Assembly (NCBI GenBank): GCA_009760855.2
Contig: WPIO01000011.1
Location: 1,700,001-1,764,000 of the forward strand
Length of the DNA stretch: 64,000 bases
Source: Cristatella mucedo
Taxonomy: Eukaryota > Bryozoa > Phylactolaemata > Cristatellidae
Direction of reading: 5' to 3'
Shown: one piece after another, positions 54,309-64,000 of the stretch
Position numbering within the stretch: position 1 is the stretch's first letter
Layout: every line of letters begins with the position of its first letter
Translations under genes and position numbers: made by a program
The notes under the pieces: generated by a model
Told to the model about the DNA's origin: nothing
The model's database searches: none
What the model saw: only the letters and a program-made list of their open reading frames with translations

Positions 54309-55379
54309 CTACAAGTTTGCATGCTCAGCAATAAGGAACCAACGGCAGCAACAAAAACAAACAAACGAAAAACAGATGCACGTGTCAGTAGGCCGCAGCA
54401 GCCCTGCTGACACACTAACCTCATGGGACACGAACTTGGTGTCATCTAGTTTGCGGACAGCATATTTCATATCTTCATGGCGAAGATACTCCACGACTCC
54501 GGTGCCATCCTTGTAAACGTCGGCATAGCAAACATCGCCGGCCTCTCTCATGTGATCTTTGAGGTCCTGCCAACTACCGGTTGGCGGTAGTCCTTACGAA
54601 ATTAAGGGCAATTGTTAGCCTATAGCCACGGGCATGCGGCTGCGAAATGCCAAGATACGACAGCAGAAACAGGTACGACGGCAAATATTCGCCTCTGCCT
54701 GTTTTCGAATACCTGAGATGAAGACGCGGTAATCGGAACGGCGAGACGGAGGTCCGCTACGGCCACCACCGCCCCTGCCTTCGCCCATATAACCGCCTCT
54801 TCCTCTGAAGCCGCCGCCGCCGGCACCGTTTCCGCGGGTAAACTCTACTCGAATAGTATAGCCGTCATAGTTGTAGCCGTCCCGGTACTTGACTGCATCT
54901 TCTGCATCCCTACAAGCGCGAATTAGTAGCAAAAACCGGTAGCACGTGACGACGCTTAACATAGCGCCGCCGGCTTGGACCCGAACTAGGGCACTATACC
55001 CGCGTCAACTTTAGCGAACTGCGTCCAGTCGCTGTAGGCATCCGGTTCACGTGGAGAACCGAGTTGTTACATTTCGCGCAGCGGGGAATGCGCAAAGCCA
55101 AGCCACGAACGCAGATTCACGGAACGAACGCACAATACGAACACTGCGAGCACTACGGCGTCACTTTGCACGACGCGCGCGCGTCTTCCCGCCGACGATC
55201 GTAGCTTGTACTTACTTCACATCCTCGAACTCGATAAAAGCGAAGGGCGGCCCCCTGCGGTCCTTCAGGTCAATGAATGATATCCGGCCATACTTGTAAA
55301 AAAGGTCTTCTATGTCCTTCTCGCGGACGTCGGGCGGCAGATTACCGACGTAGATGCGCGAGTCCCCGCCGCGAGCCAT
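54120..55379 (-). CDS. SRSF1: Serine/arginine-rich splicing factor 1 (SF2/ASF)
   Basis: Nuclear splicing regulator that binds exonic enhancers and recruits U1 and U2AF. Four exons (55216-55379, 54713-54909, 54420-54592, 54120-54308) join in phase to 240 residues; human SRSF1 has 248. RRM1 (about residues 8-80) carries RNP2 IYVGNL and RNP1 [11 protein letters not shown] Gly-rich linker follows. The pseudo-RRM (about 115-185) holds the diagnostic [15 protein letters not shown], then [17 protein letters not shown] short RS domain contains [17 protein letters not shown]. The ATG lies 13 bp from a CpG-rich promoter shared with the dynein light chain gene. All donors and acceptors are canonical. 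The RS domain is short compared with vertebrates. Confidence 0.97.
54420..54592 (-). CDS. SRSF1: SRSF1 exon 3: pseudo-RRM
   Basis: Acceptor TTTCGTAAG; encodes [20 protein letters not shown] to TKFVSHE; donor GAG/GTTAGT. Confidence 0.96.
54713..54909 (-). CDS. SRSF1: SRSF1 exon 2: RRM1 C-half and glycine linker
   Basis: Acceptor CGCTTGTAG; encodes [25 protein letters not shown], then a Gly/Arg linker and [11 protein letters not shown]; donor G/GTATTC. Confidence 0.96.
55216..55379 (-). CDS. SRSF1: SRSF1 exon 1: RRM1 N-half
   Basis: Starts [18 protein letters not shown] and ends FIEFEDV plus two bases at the donor GTAAGT. Confidence 0.96.
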
Positions 55380-55608
55380 GTGCAACTCGCGAATGGAAAC
55401 TGCCGCTCACCCAAAGCGAAAATGGCGCCGACCGGAGAGCGCCAGCGAGTGTCAAGGCCAAAGACCAGCAAAGCTTGCCGGATCTGTTAGATGCCACGAT
55501 AGAATGACCAGACACGCTGGCGAATCAGAAAGCGTATCGTTCCGCACTAGGGCAGCTATAGGCCGCCGAGCCGGTATATAAACGTCACTACGCAACGACC
55601 AGGCGGTC
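55380..55608. promoter_or_regulatory. Divergent promoter between SRSF1 and dynein light chain
   Basis: Only about 230 bp separate the SRSF1 start codon (minus) from the inferred dynein light chain transcription start (plus). The dynein light chain side has a TATA box. The SRSF1 side has no obvious TATA, so its start is undefined. Confidence 0.65.
55575..55582 (+). promoter_or_regulatory. TATA box of dynein light chain gene
   Basis: TATATAAA lies about 34 bp upstream of a TCAGAG initiator-like motif at 55607-55612, a typical core promoter spacing. Confidence 0.7.
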
Positions 55609-56104
<496 letters not shown>

Positions 56105-56321
56105 ACTCCGCAACCAAGCAGCCACGGAGCGGCGGGCACAGGCGCTAGCCGAGGCTCGCAGGAACTGACTTCTCGGCAGATATTGTGATGTGACTTGTCT
56201 CCCGGTCTCGTGTCTCGCCTTCGTGCATCGGCGCTGCTGCTCGGTGCGGCATTCTGAGCGGGTCCAGTGCCGTGCGGCCAGCCTGCTGTACTCGTGTTTT
56301 ATTGCAGCTTCTGTGAAACGC

Positions 56322-56327
56322 AATAAA
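56322..56327 (+). terminator. Polyadenylation signal of dynein light chain gene
   Basis: AATAAA 218 bp after the stop codon, with GT/T-rich sequence downstream (GTTGCTCTTC). Confidence 0.75.
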
Positions 56328-56391
56328 GCGATCAAGCACATCTTGAAATCGCACGTGCTAAATATCTCGTTGCTCTTCTAGGCCAGCAGGC

Positions 56392-56392
<1 letters not shown>

Positions 56393-56447
<55 letters not shown>

Positions 56448-56572
56448 GAGAGAGAGACAGAGAGAGACAGAGAGAGAGACAGAGACAGAGAGAGACAGAG
56501 AGAGAGAGAGAGACAGAGAGAGACAGAGAGAGAGAGAGAGACACAGAGAGAGACAGACAGACAGGCAGAGAG
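56393..56572. repeat. (GA)n/(GACA)n tract
   Basis: Begins about 65 bp past the polyadenylation signal. GA units pass into GAGACAGAGA variants. Confidence 0.95.
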
Positions 56573-56884
56573 ACGTTTAATAGAAGTTCGCGAACTTGCT
56601 GCTAGCGATACTCAGCAGTGTGGAGTGAGCAGGGAGCCTGGCAAACCTTACCCACTGTGGACTTGTGCTTCTCTAACCGATGGGTTAAATGGGTGAATGT
56701 AAGTATAGCTTCTCTCGGGCAGAATGACGGGCCATCGCTAGCTATTCTCTACAAGAAGCGTGTAAATGTGCCCATTTCTCGCGGGCTTCAATTGGACGCC
56801 CAGAGCTAGACTTTAATACTGTGTCTTGGTGGATCTTAGTGGAACTGCTGCTGGAAGCTAGGCCAGCTGATCGTTACTAAGCTT
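56573..56884. other. Intergenic, no gene recognised
   Basis: Unique sequence between the GA tract and the LINE cluster. Confidence 0.35.
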
Positions 56885-57700
56885 ACGAATGTCAACAAAA
56901 GGAACCAGTCTTGATTTCTGGAGCTCACTGCTTGCTGATCTAACGCGCTGTGCAATTAGGTACTTAAAGTTGGTGCTAAACTCTGTTGAGCTCGGCTTGC
57001 CTGTCGTGAGTGTTGCAGTTGCTGCAGGTCGGCACAACTTTTAGGTCCCTTCATTCTCTGTCCCCAACCTACTTATCAAAACTACTCCCTAACCAGGTAG
57101 AACCCTGCTCCTGTGACTAAAATCGTTTGGCTATGCCTCGAACGAACCCGAAATCTTTTGGAGACCAAGCCGTTAGTTTGTATGCTCCCACAACCTGGAA
57201 GCTGCCACTAACCACATTTGCATGCTGACCCAGTGCATGTAACCCCTAACCATGTTATTCATTTTGTTTGTTTTTCAAGCATGATTTTACTTACTATTCT
57301 ATTGCGTATCACTTTGCAGCAAATGTAAAGCGCCTAGAAAGAGATTAAGTTCTCTGAGGGCGCTTTATCAAGTGCAATATTATTATTATTATTAAACTCA
57401 TTCCCGACTGACGTCACGACATGCCCTGGCTTGTCAACATTTAAAAAAGCTAGAAGCACACCTGCTTCTCAAAACATTAGCTGGGTCCTGTGACTTGTCT
57501 TTTCTGTGCTTATGTGTCTGACACCGAAAACCATATTTGAATGCTGCAATTGCATGTTGCCACTAACCATATTATGTATGTTTACACTGCATGCTACCGG
57601 TAACCATATATGATCATGATGTCTTTACAGCATATGTTAAGTGCCCAGAAAGAGATTAAGTCCTCTGAGATTGCTATGCAAATGGATTATTATTAATATT
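56885..57700 (+). mobile_element. Old LINE copy interrupted by a young LINE
   Basis: RT C-terminal region (ACTCTGTTGAGCTCGGCTTG etc.) runs to CACAACCTGGAA at 57200. It resumes with AACTCATTCCCGACTGACG at about 57394 after the insert, ending in the tail AAGTGCCCAGAAAGAGATT and ATTATT. Confidence 0.85.
57201..57395 (+). mobile_element. Young, 5'-truncated LINE insertion
   Basis: Its first 180 bp differ from 28833-29012 at only two positions by my count. It ends in the family stem-loop and an ATT microsatellite. Confidence 0.9.
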
Positions 57701-58129
57701 ATCTATTCTACTGCTTGGTGGGGTCAAACGCATTGAGTTATTAACAGCTTTGCTGGAGTTTCAATCAATCACAAGTGTACACAACTGGCAGCTGAGCTCA
57801 TCCAGGTATTGACAGGCTTTGGCACGGGGCTTTCAGCAGTAGCAGACAATTTTTAATGGGGCGATTGCTTATTCTCACACCACTTCATTCAACAAGAGCC
57901 TTACCTCTGGAAAGGGACAAAGCAGCTCGTGATGACTCAGCTCACAGTCCAGACCTTTTCTGAGCAACACCGAGCCCTCTCACAATCCTCAGCATCATTT
58001 TCTAGATTCGTTCTAGCCATTTCAGTACCACTGTTAAGCACCATATACCCACAGGCTCTCATTCCACAGACATAATCATGTATTCTACCTGCATTGGTGG
58101 TGTCTGAACTAAACTAAGTAGCACGCTCC
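57701..58129. other. Between LINE copies, unclassified
   Basis: May include the upstream part of the next LINE copy; no motif identified with confidence. Confidence 0.35.
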
Positions 58130-59822
58130 ACATGTCCACGACAGCCTCTTTTCTGGCACTTTGTCTTAACTATAGGACAATTAAAAGGCCACATGAGTAC
58201 CAATTCCAACATCACAGGCTTATTTGCCAGAAAGAGATATAAGATTGCAGAGTCGACGCCTAAGGAAACATCATCGCTGAACTCATCTCCCTCAGTTGGA
58301 TCCCCACAGGAACCTTGTCCCTCAATTCCCGCAGCACCTCAATGTCCATATTCAAGCCTGCCACTAATGACCTGATCTCAAAGTTTGTCTTCCAGTCTAA
58401 GAAGACTACAAGCCCTCTAGACCTATACTTACACTTTTCCTTCTGCAATGTTTAGACCTGCAACTGCCATGCATAACTAACCTAATAAATATGCACTTAG
58501 CCTCAGGTCTTGTCCATGCACCTTTCAAAAAGGCTGTTGTTAGGCCACCCATTAATAAGAAAACACTAGACTAAGAGATCTTCAGCGACTTCCACACAGT
58601 CTCCACACTGCCATTAACTTCTAGGACACTACAACCAGTAGTGGAAGACCTGCTAAACACTTACATAGAAACTCCAAACCTAGCAAGTAAGTCCTGTCAG
58701 GTTTTAGAACTAATCATTCCACAATCAGAGTTGCTTCGGCTGTATAACGAACCTTCTAGGGAATGCAGATCAAGTTAGTCTCTCTGCTTATTTTGCTGGA
58801 TCTTTTGGCAGCATTTGATACCATTAATCAAGTCCTCGACTGCCTCACATCTCGCCTGAGCATCACTGGCACTGCACTGGTTTAGGTCCTATCTCAGCAG
58901 GAGACTCCAGAACATTGACGTCGACAGGCAGCAGTCACCCTCAGAGCCTCTGCAGTATGGGGTACCACCGGGTTTTGTGCTGGGTCCACTTCTTTTCACA
59001 ATCACTCTTGCTGATGTAATCGCGAAGAACAATTTAGGCTTCCATTTTCATGCAGACAATACACAGGTGAGCTTTCTACATTACATTACATTTCTCTAGT
59101 CAACCACATCAACTCCGACAGTTAAGTCTACCTACTTTCAGCTACGTAACATTGAGCAAATCGGGCCAGCTTAGACAGGCATACCACATCCCAAATTGGT
59201 TCGTACATTTGTGACATCCAGACTCGAATTCTGTAGCTCACTGCTTACTGCTCTACCGGCCTGTGCAATCAGGCGCTTACAGTTGGTGCAAAACTCTGCA
59301 GCCAGGTTTGTCTGTTGAGAATGTTGCAGTTGCCACATTACTCCACTCGTAACTGTCTCTCCATCAAACAGCACATCAACTTCAATTGCTTCGTCACTCA
59401 CTCCAAGTCCCTTTAGTCTCTTGCTCCGATCACACACTCCAAACTACTTCCCAACCAGATTTGGCATCGCACCACCTGCTCTTCTGTCTCAAGTCACTTA
59501 GCGGTACCTCGAACCAACCTCAAATCCTTTGCAGACAGTGCCTTTAGTTCCCAAGCTCCCAAAGCCTGGAACTCACTCCTGACAGATGTCACGGCACTCA
59601 CTAACTAGATATTTAAAATGAAGTTAAAACATGCCCACACCTCACAGCATTTGCTGGGTCCTGGTGAATTGTGCTGTGTGTGCTCATGAAGGCACAAAGA
59701 GTACACACTTACTTAACACATTGACATATTTTCTTTACTGCATATGTAAAGTACCTAGAAAGAGAGGAAGTTCTCTGAGGGCGCTATACTAGTGTGTCTT
59801 CTTCTTATTATGATCACATACT
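58130..59822 (+). mobile_element. LINE copy including RT fingers and palm, decayed
   Basis: The longest stretch of the family here. It includes FKKAVVRPPINKK-like sequence near 58520-58565, the palm motif LLDLLAAFDTINQ at 58797-58837, GVPPGFVLGPLLFTITLADV at 58961-59015, then a gap and the C-terminal region (NSAARF, LRSH). Stops and frameshifts prevent a single frame. It ends with GTACCTAGAAAGAGAG and GGGCGCTATAC. Confidence 0.82.
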
Positions 59823-60030
59823 TTCTGCCTCTACATGTCACTTCTGGGCAGATGGCCTTGCATACTGACCCTGTGCATGTCATACTTAACTTTGCTATTC
59901 TTGTGTATTCAGCATGCTACCACTAAACCATTCGATCGTGCTTTATTTGCAGCAAATGTAAAGTGCCTAGAAAGAGATTTGAGTTCTCTGAGAGAGCTAT
60001 ACTAAGTGCATTATTATTACTATTATTATG
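59823..60030 (+). mobile_element. LINE 3' end, tandem to the previous copy
   Basis: Another 3'UTR and tail (AAATGTAAAGTGCCTAGAAAG, ATTATTATTACTATTATTATG end) directly after the 58130-59822 copy. Confidence 0.82.
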
Positions 60031-62022
60031 ATGGCCGTTCGCAATGTTAACTTGTAACAGTGGGTGACCCTAACCCAGTGGGCACGCTAAGCTTACCTCA
60101 TCACGTGATCAGTGGTTGGCTGTTAGCCGAAGTGCTTGCTGTGAAACTGCAACTGCTAAAGTTGAGTAGGTCAGATGGTAGTCTGCAAGAGGCTCATAGA
60201 GACATGGTAGCCAGGAATTGGTTACCGAACGAAAAGTGCACATAGAGGCTTACGAGGGGAAACAGCCACGAAGTCATCAGGCCGAAGGCAAACAGAAATG
60301 TAACTGAACCAACCAAATGCAAGTGCTTAATGTCGTGCTCCACCATACCCGGAGACTGCTTAAGTACTCGACTGGAAAATAAGAAGGAAACGAACAGGCA
60401 GCATCGAGAGTTGAATCGCCGACCTCCTGACACCGAATGCTAATGTCAAAGACACTCACAAATTTCGACAGATGTGATCAGGCATATCAGTTTTTATCGG
60501 AATGCTCTCCCGACATGCTGATACATTGTGCGGTGAGATCAACAACAAGCATCGCCAGGATATCGACTGACAAATGAAGGAGAAATTAACCAAAGGGTGA
60601 CCTTGAAGGACACTTATCGAGTACGATAAAAAAGCGTAGCTGAACCAGCAGCCACATTTTTATAGCAATAAGCACCTCGATGGGATATTGCTGTGCTAAA
60701 AATATACGTTGCACCCTCAACGAGAATGAAATCCACTACCTCGGAATCTAGGTAAGAGTCATACCCACTCACCCATTTTATTAAAGTATTCTGTGATCAT
60801 AAATTGCATTATCTGGCGAACACATAACAAGAATGATTGAAAATATAAGTCACTGCAAATGATGCTACAAGTCGCAACAAGAACGGCTGATCTTCTTTGG
60901 AAACACGAGGACCACTGGGGCAGTCTGAGTGACTTATGGAATCCAGAAGAAGCATAAGGACACACGAACATCGAACTCGTACCTGCCGAACTTACAATTA
61001 CTGCGAGTGACTCAAACAGAAAAGATTTTCTCTTGGACTCGAATAGCCTCCAGAAAAAGATTTTCCTAAGAACACCAGTTTGTATTTAAAATCATACCAA
61101 GAGGGGGTCCAGGCTAATTTAATTGATTGAGTGCTAATCAGAGGCATGGATGGGTTGCACATACCAATAACCGCAAGTAATCATAAAATGCTCGGGACAA
61201 CACTGCAAAGATTCAACATCCTTGCACACGCCATAACTACCGACATAAGATAGGATCTCTAGTCCATGCACTTTCTTTCATCTTAATAGGAATTTATGAT
61301 TATAGCTAGAAAACATATTAGAAATGTGTCTCCATCTGTAACTCCTCCGTAGTCATAAATACCGAGCGTGTTACGTAGAAGACTTTTCTATTGCGCACTC
61401 AAAACTTGGGCAGGTTCCGGTGCGCATTCGGTGCACCAACCGACTTCATCTCATGCAACAAAGAGAAAGTGAGAAGCATAGCTGACTTAGTAGAGCCGTT
61501 GAGGTAGTGAGTAACATAGATGTATCAGTTCAGGACGGCTGGAAAGGATGTGCCACAGTCGGCAGTAGGAGAGTAGCTGTGGCTTGGGTAAGAATTGTGG
61601 AAGTGACTTCCGTAATGCCATTTCAGATGAGATTATAACTAAAAATTACTCTCTGCCAAAAGCCCGAGTAAAATCATGCAACGCCGGGGAGGACCTATAA
61701 TTTACAAGTGCAGCCACAGTAACTGCATACTAAGCTTAAAATCAACCACGAGATCCCAGCACGAAAAGCAATCAAGACAAATAGGTTCGACGTACACTGC
61801 AGCTCACAGTCCTCCAGCAGAAGAGAGCCGACCTCTTGACTTTTACAAAATATAGTAGGTTTAAATTATACTTCCAGGCCCAAGCGGCACCACCGTAGTA
61901 ACGTGTAGGCAGGTGTATATAGTGCGCAGTTTTCAGGGTAGCAAAGCTCCGCTGCTCGAACACATTGGCACCCGAGGAACAGTCAATCAAGCCGATCAGC
62001 AGTTCGTGGTAGCAGGCGACAC
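60031..62022. other. Intergenic, no gene recognised
   Basis: AT-rich unique sequence without LINE or SINE copies that I can detect. The region near 62022 is the likely end of the COQ5 transcript on the minus strand. Confidence 0.35.
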
Positions 62023-62356
62023 TTTATTCGTTGCAGTGTTAGCATCGATTGGCTTGCAGCCACCTTGCGACACCCAATCAAGCAACCAAGTACTCCTACG
62101 CTGAAGGCAGACAGTAGTGTACCAGGCGACAACTCCTGGAAGAAGTAGCATGGAGCACACATCGGCTTTGCTATGGCTTCGCTCCCACGAGAGGACGGCC
62201 ATTTTATGGTTCACAGAGTAATCAAGACGAAGTGGTTTGCGTAGCCGCATATGCCAACGCGGGCATGAAGAAAGCTTCCGCTGACAGTCAGAGCACCAAC
62301 ACGGCACTCACAGGTTGCCATGACAGAATAAGCTGCACGTGGGTATCGGTCAACGA
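62023..62356 (-). other. Probable COQ5 3' untranslated region
   Basis: After the stop codon at 62357, an AATAAA signal (minus strand) lies at 62023-62028, about 330 nt downstream. Confidence 0.6.
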
Positions 62357-62458
62357 CTAGAGTTTGAAAGCCGAGTGAATTGCAGCCACACCAAACGTTA
62401 GGTTCTCAACTGTGACGTAGCTGAACCCTGCTTCCTCTATCATTGCTGAAAAGTCCTC
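62357..62458 (-). CDS. COQ5: COQ5 terminal exon
   Basis: Acceptor CTCGTTTGTAG; encodes [18 protein letters not shown] to the conserved AIHSAFKL end and TAG at 62357-62359. Confidence 0.96.
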   Translation of the reverse strand, partial: EDFSAMIEEAGFSYVTVENLTFGVAAIHSAFKL

Positions 62459-62987
62459 CTACAAACGAGCAAAGGGAAAGCGCATTGGCACTGCACAGCA
62501 AGCACACTCACTTCTGATCGCTAGTCTGGCAGCAGCTCCTCCTACAAGAGCTGACAGGATGCCGATTTTTCGATCTGATCCAACCCTGCAGCTGCCTACC
62601 AATGAGGGGAGGAGAGTAGTCGTTGCCTGTACCCTGCGACGACATGCATGCCCGAGTAAGCAAGCGCACTATCTATATCCACTTACCTGATTCGGAAACT
62701 TTCGTATACTCTCGACGAGGTACTGATAAGACTTCCAGTCACTAGCAATTACTTGACCCATCACGGGGATAACTTGAAAGGAATAGGTGTCATACAGTCT
62801 GAAAGAGCACACCACTCGAGGGAAGGTACTGCATACACGGCCGATGCAAGATAGCAACAAGCAAAACCAATCCGATCCCGGTAAGCCTGAAGACCTACCT
62901 TCTAAGCAGCAGGCTTTTAACTTCGCTGAATTCCAGGCACATGAACCGTCCGCCGGGCTTCAGTATGCGATGCGCTTCGGTGAGCAC
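62357..62987 (-). CDS. COQ5: Ubiquinone biosynthesis C-methyltransferase COQ5, C-terminal part
   Basis: Mitochondrial SAM-dependent methyltransferase that adds the C-methyl group to the benzoquinone ring in ubiquinone synthesis, within the COQ complex. Three exons on the minus strand (62899-62987, 62687-62798, 62357-62458) join in phase to the last 99-100 residues of a protein of about 320-330. Diagnostic family blocks are [53 protein letters not shown] and the C-terminal [11 protein letters not shown] followed by TAG. The SAM-binding motif I and mitochondrial targeting sequence would be in exons beyond the right edge of the window. All splice sites are canonical (GACAG acceptor, donors GTAGGT and GTAAGT, TGTAG acceptor). 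Confidence 0.96.
62687..62798 (-). CDS. COQ5: COQ5 exon
   Basis: Acceptor TGCTCTTTCAG; encodes [16 protein letters not shown] to FPNQ; donor GTAAGT. Confidence 0.96.
62899..62987 (-). CDS. COQ5: COQ5 exon (post-motif region)
   Basis: Encodes [19 protein letters not shown] and continues to LLLR plus two bases. Confidence 0.95.
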
Positions 62988-63639
62988 CTGTCCGCGTGCA
63001 AACGATAGCGCACACTTAGCCAGTTAGCAACACATACCACCGACCAAAGCTATCAAAGGGGCAGGGGAGAGGGGCACAATGGGGGGAGGGAGGGCAAGAG
63101 CTTCGAAGCACATGGGGCAGCCATCTGTTCAAGTCCGGGCAATGCAGCCGATGCGCGAGCTGGCCTCAACTACAGGACCATTTGTCCGTCCCCGGCCGAG
63201 GCCATTGCTGTGCCTTAAGCTGAGGCTGCCTAGTGAGCAGGCAGAGGGGTGGTACTCCGGCGGATTGGTACGTCTGGCGTGCATGGGAGGTCACAGCCGT
63301 CAAGCGATTGCCCAGCAGCAGACGGGCGTCAGCCGTAGCCTTGGAAGGAGCTGCCGGTCTTTCAGTAAGGTCGATCGGCGGAGAGGCAGGTAGGGGGTGA
63401 GAGGTCAGTGTGGTGGTGGCGTCGAAATCACAGGGCGGTATGAAGCCGTCGCACAGGGTCTATAGAGAGGTGGAGAAATCAGCTTGCAAAGGCACCAGTT
63501 GCATTTATTGCGAATAGGCTCCGAGACAGCCCCGAGCGAAAATCTTGGAGGCAAACCTGTGACTGACAAGCACAGTCGACCTGAGCGACACTCGAACCAA
63601 GTGACATCTATAAAGCACGAGGCTCGAAGGTCCTCGAAT
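62988..63639. other. COQ5 intron sequence, no further feature recognised
   Basis: Lies upstream (on the minus strand) of the last exons seen. No earlier exon could be identified before the LINE cluster. Confidence 0.45.
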
Positions 63640-63735
63640 ACATGCTTCCCTTACAGCAAATGTAAAGTGCCTAGTGACGAGATTAAGTTCTCTGATGATG
63701 CTATACAAATGTATCGGATTATTAGTAGTAGTAGT
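63640..63735 (+). mobile_element. LINE tail
   Basis: CAGCAAATGTAAAGTGCCTAG, a diverged stem and an AGTAGT microsatellite end at 63723-63739. Confidence 0.75.
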
Positions 63736-63862
63736 AGTACCTGATAATAATAATAATATATTTGTTATAGGGCCCTCAGAGAACTCAATCTCTTCTTGGC
63801 ACTTTACATTTGCAGCAAAGAAAGCATGATCGAATGGTTAGTGGTAGCATGCTCAACGGCCA
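63736..63862 (-). mobile_element. LINE tail, opposite orientation
   Basis: TAATAATAATATAT start, then TAGGGCCCTCAGAGAACTC and AAGCATGATCGAATGGTTAG. It faces the previous copy tail to tail across microsatellite DNA. Confidence 0.85.
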
Positions 63863-64000
63863 CATCACACCACTTCTTGCCGACGTGCACTGGCTCCCAG
63901 TCAAGCAACACATCGCCTTCAAAGTTTTGTCACTCACTTTTAGGTCTCTTCATTCTTTGGCACTAGCCTACCTATCAGATCTACTCCACCAGGCTAAGCA
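63863..64000 (+). mobile_element. LINE C-terminal RT fragment, runs off the window
   Basis: Encodes HITPLLADVHWLPVKQHI and FRSLHSLALAYLSDLL in near-intact form. Confidence 0.88.

Overview
This is a window of a nuclear metazoan genome. The evidence is spliceosomal introns with GT-AG borders, a TGF-beta superfamily type I receptor kinase, an SR splicing factor, a dynein light chain, a mitochondrial ubiquinone methyltransferase, a eukaryotic tRNA, and many LINE/SINE copies. I read it as a bilaterian invertebrate. I cannot name the phylum; an arthropod or arachnid is only a guess. Gene density is low: four recognisable protein genes and one tRNA in 64 kb.

Layout. Positions 1-15,100 are GC- and CpG-rich. 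They carry very long CT tracts, a CCG tract, a 15-bp and an 18-bp minisatellite, a pogo-like MITE, several LINE/SINE fragments and one possible first coding exon (12894-13134). From 15,144 to 21,555 (+) lies a type I BMP/activin receptor of the ALK1/ALK2/saxophone class. I could reconstruct seven exons with consistent phases, from the start of the ectodomain to the stop codon; the signal-peptide exon is missing. Positions 21.6-51.8 kb are mostly transposon graveyard: CR1/L2-like LINE fragments in both orientations, two tRNA-derived SINE families, two related LTR copies (one a clean solo LTR nested in a LINE), simple repeats, four CpG-rich islands and a tRNA-Val(AAC) gene. Four unrecognised candidate exons also lie here.

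From 51.9 to 56.4 kb is a compact divergent pair. SRSF1 (SF2/ASF-like; minus strand, four coding exons, long repeat-poor 3' flank) and a DYNLL-type dynein light chain (plus strand, TATA promoter, 5'UTR intron, one coding exon) share about 230 bp of upstream DNA. From 56.9 to 60.0 kb are more LINE copies, one inserted into another. At 62.0-63.0 kb (minus) are the last three exons of COQ5; its upstream exons lie beyond the right edge.

The genes do not form a pathway; they are unrelated housekeeping or signalling loci separated by repeats. The most informative structures are: a LINE and a SINE family sharing the same 3' stem-loop tail; a pair of near-identical LINE 3' ends marking recent activity; a 75-nt GT...AG in-frame insert in the receptor kinase domain; and an exact solo LTR with a 5-bp target duplication. 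I found no CRISPR array, prokaryotic operon or convincing new system.
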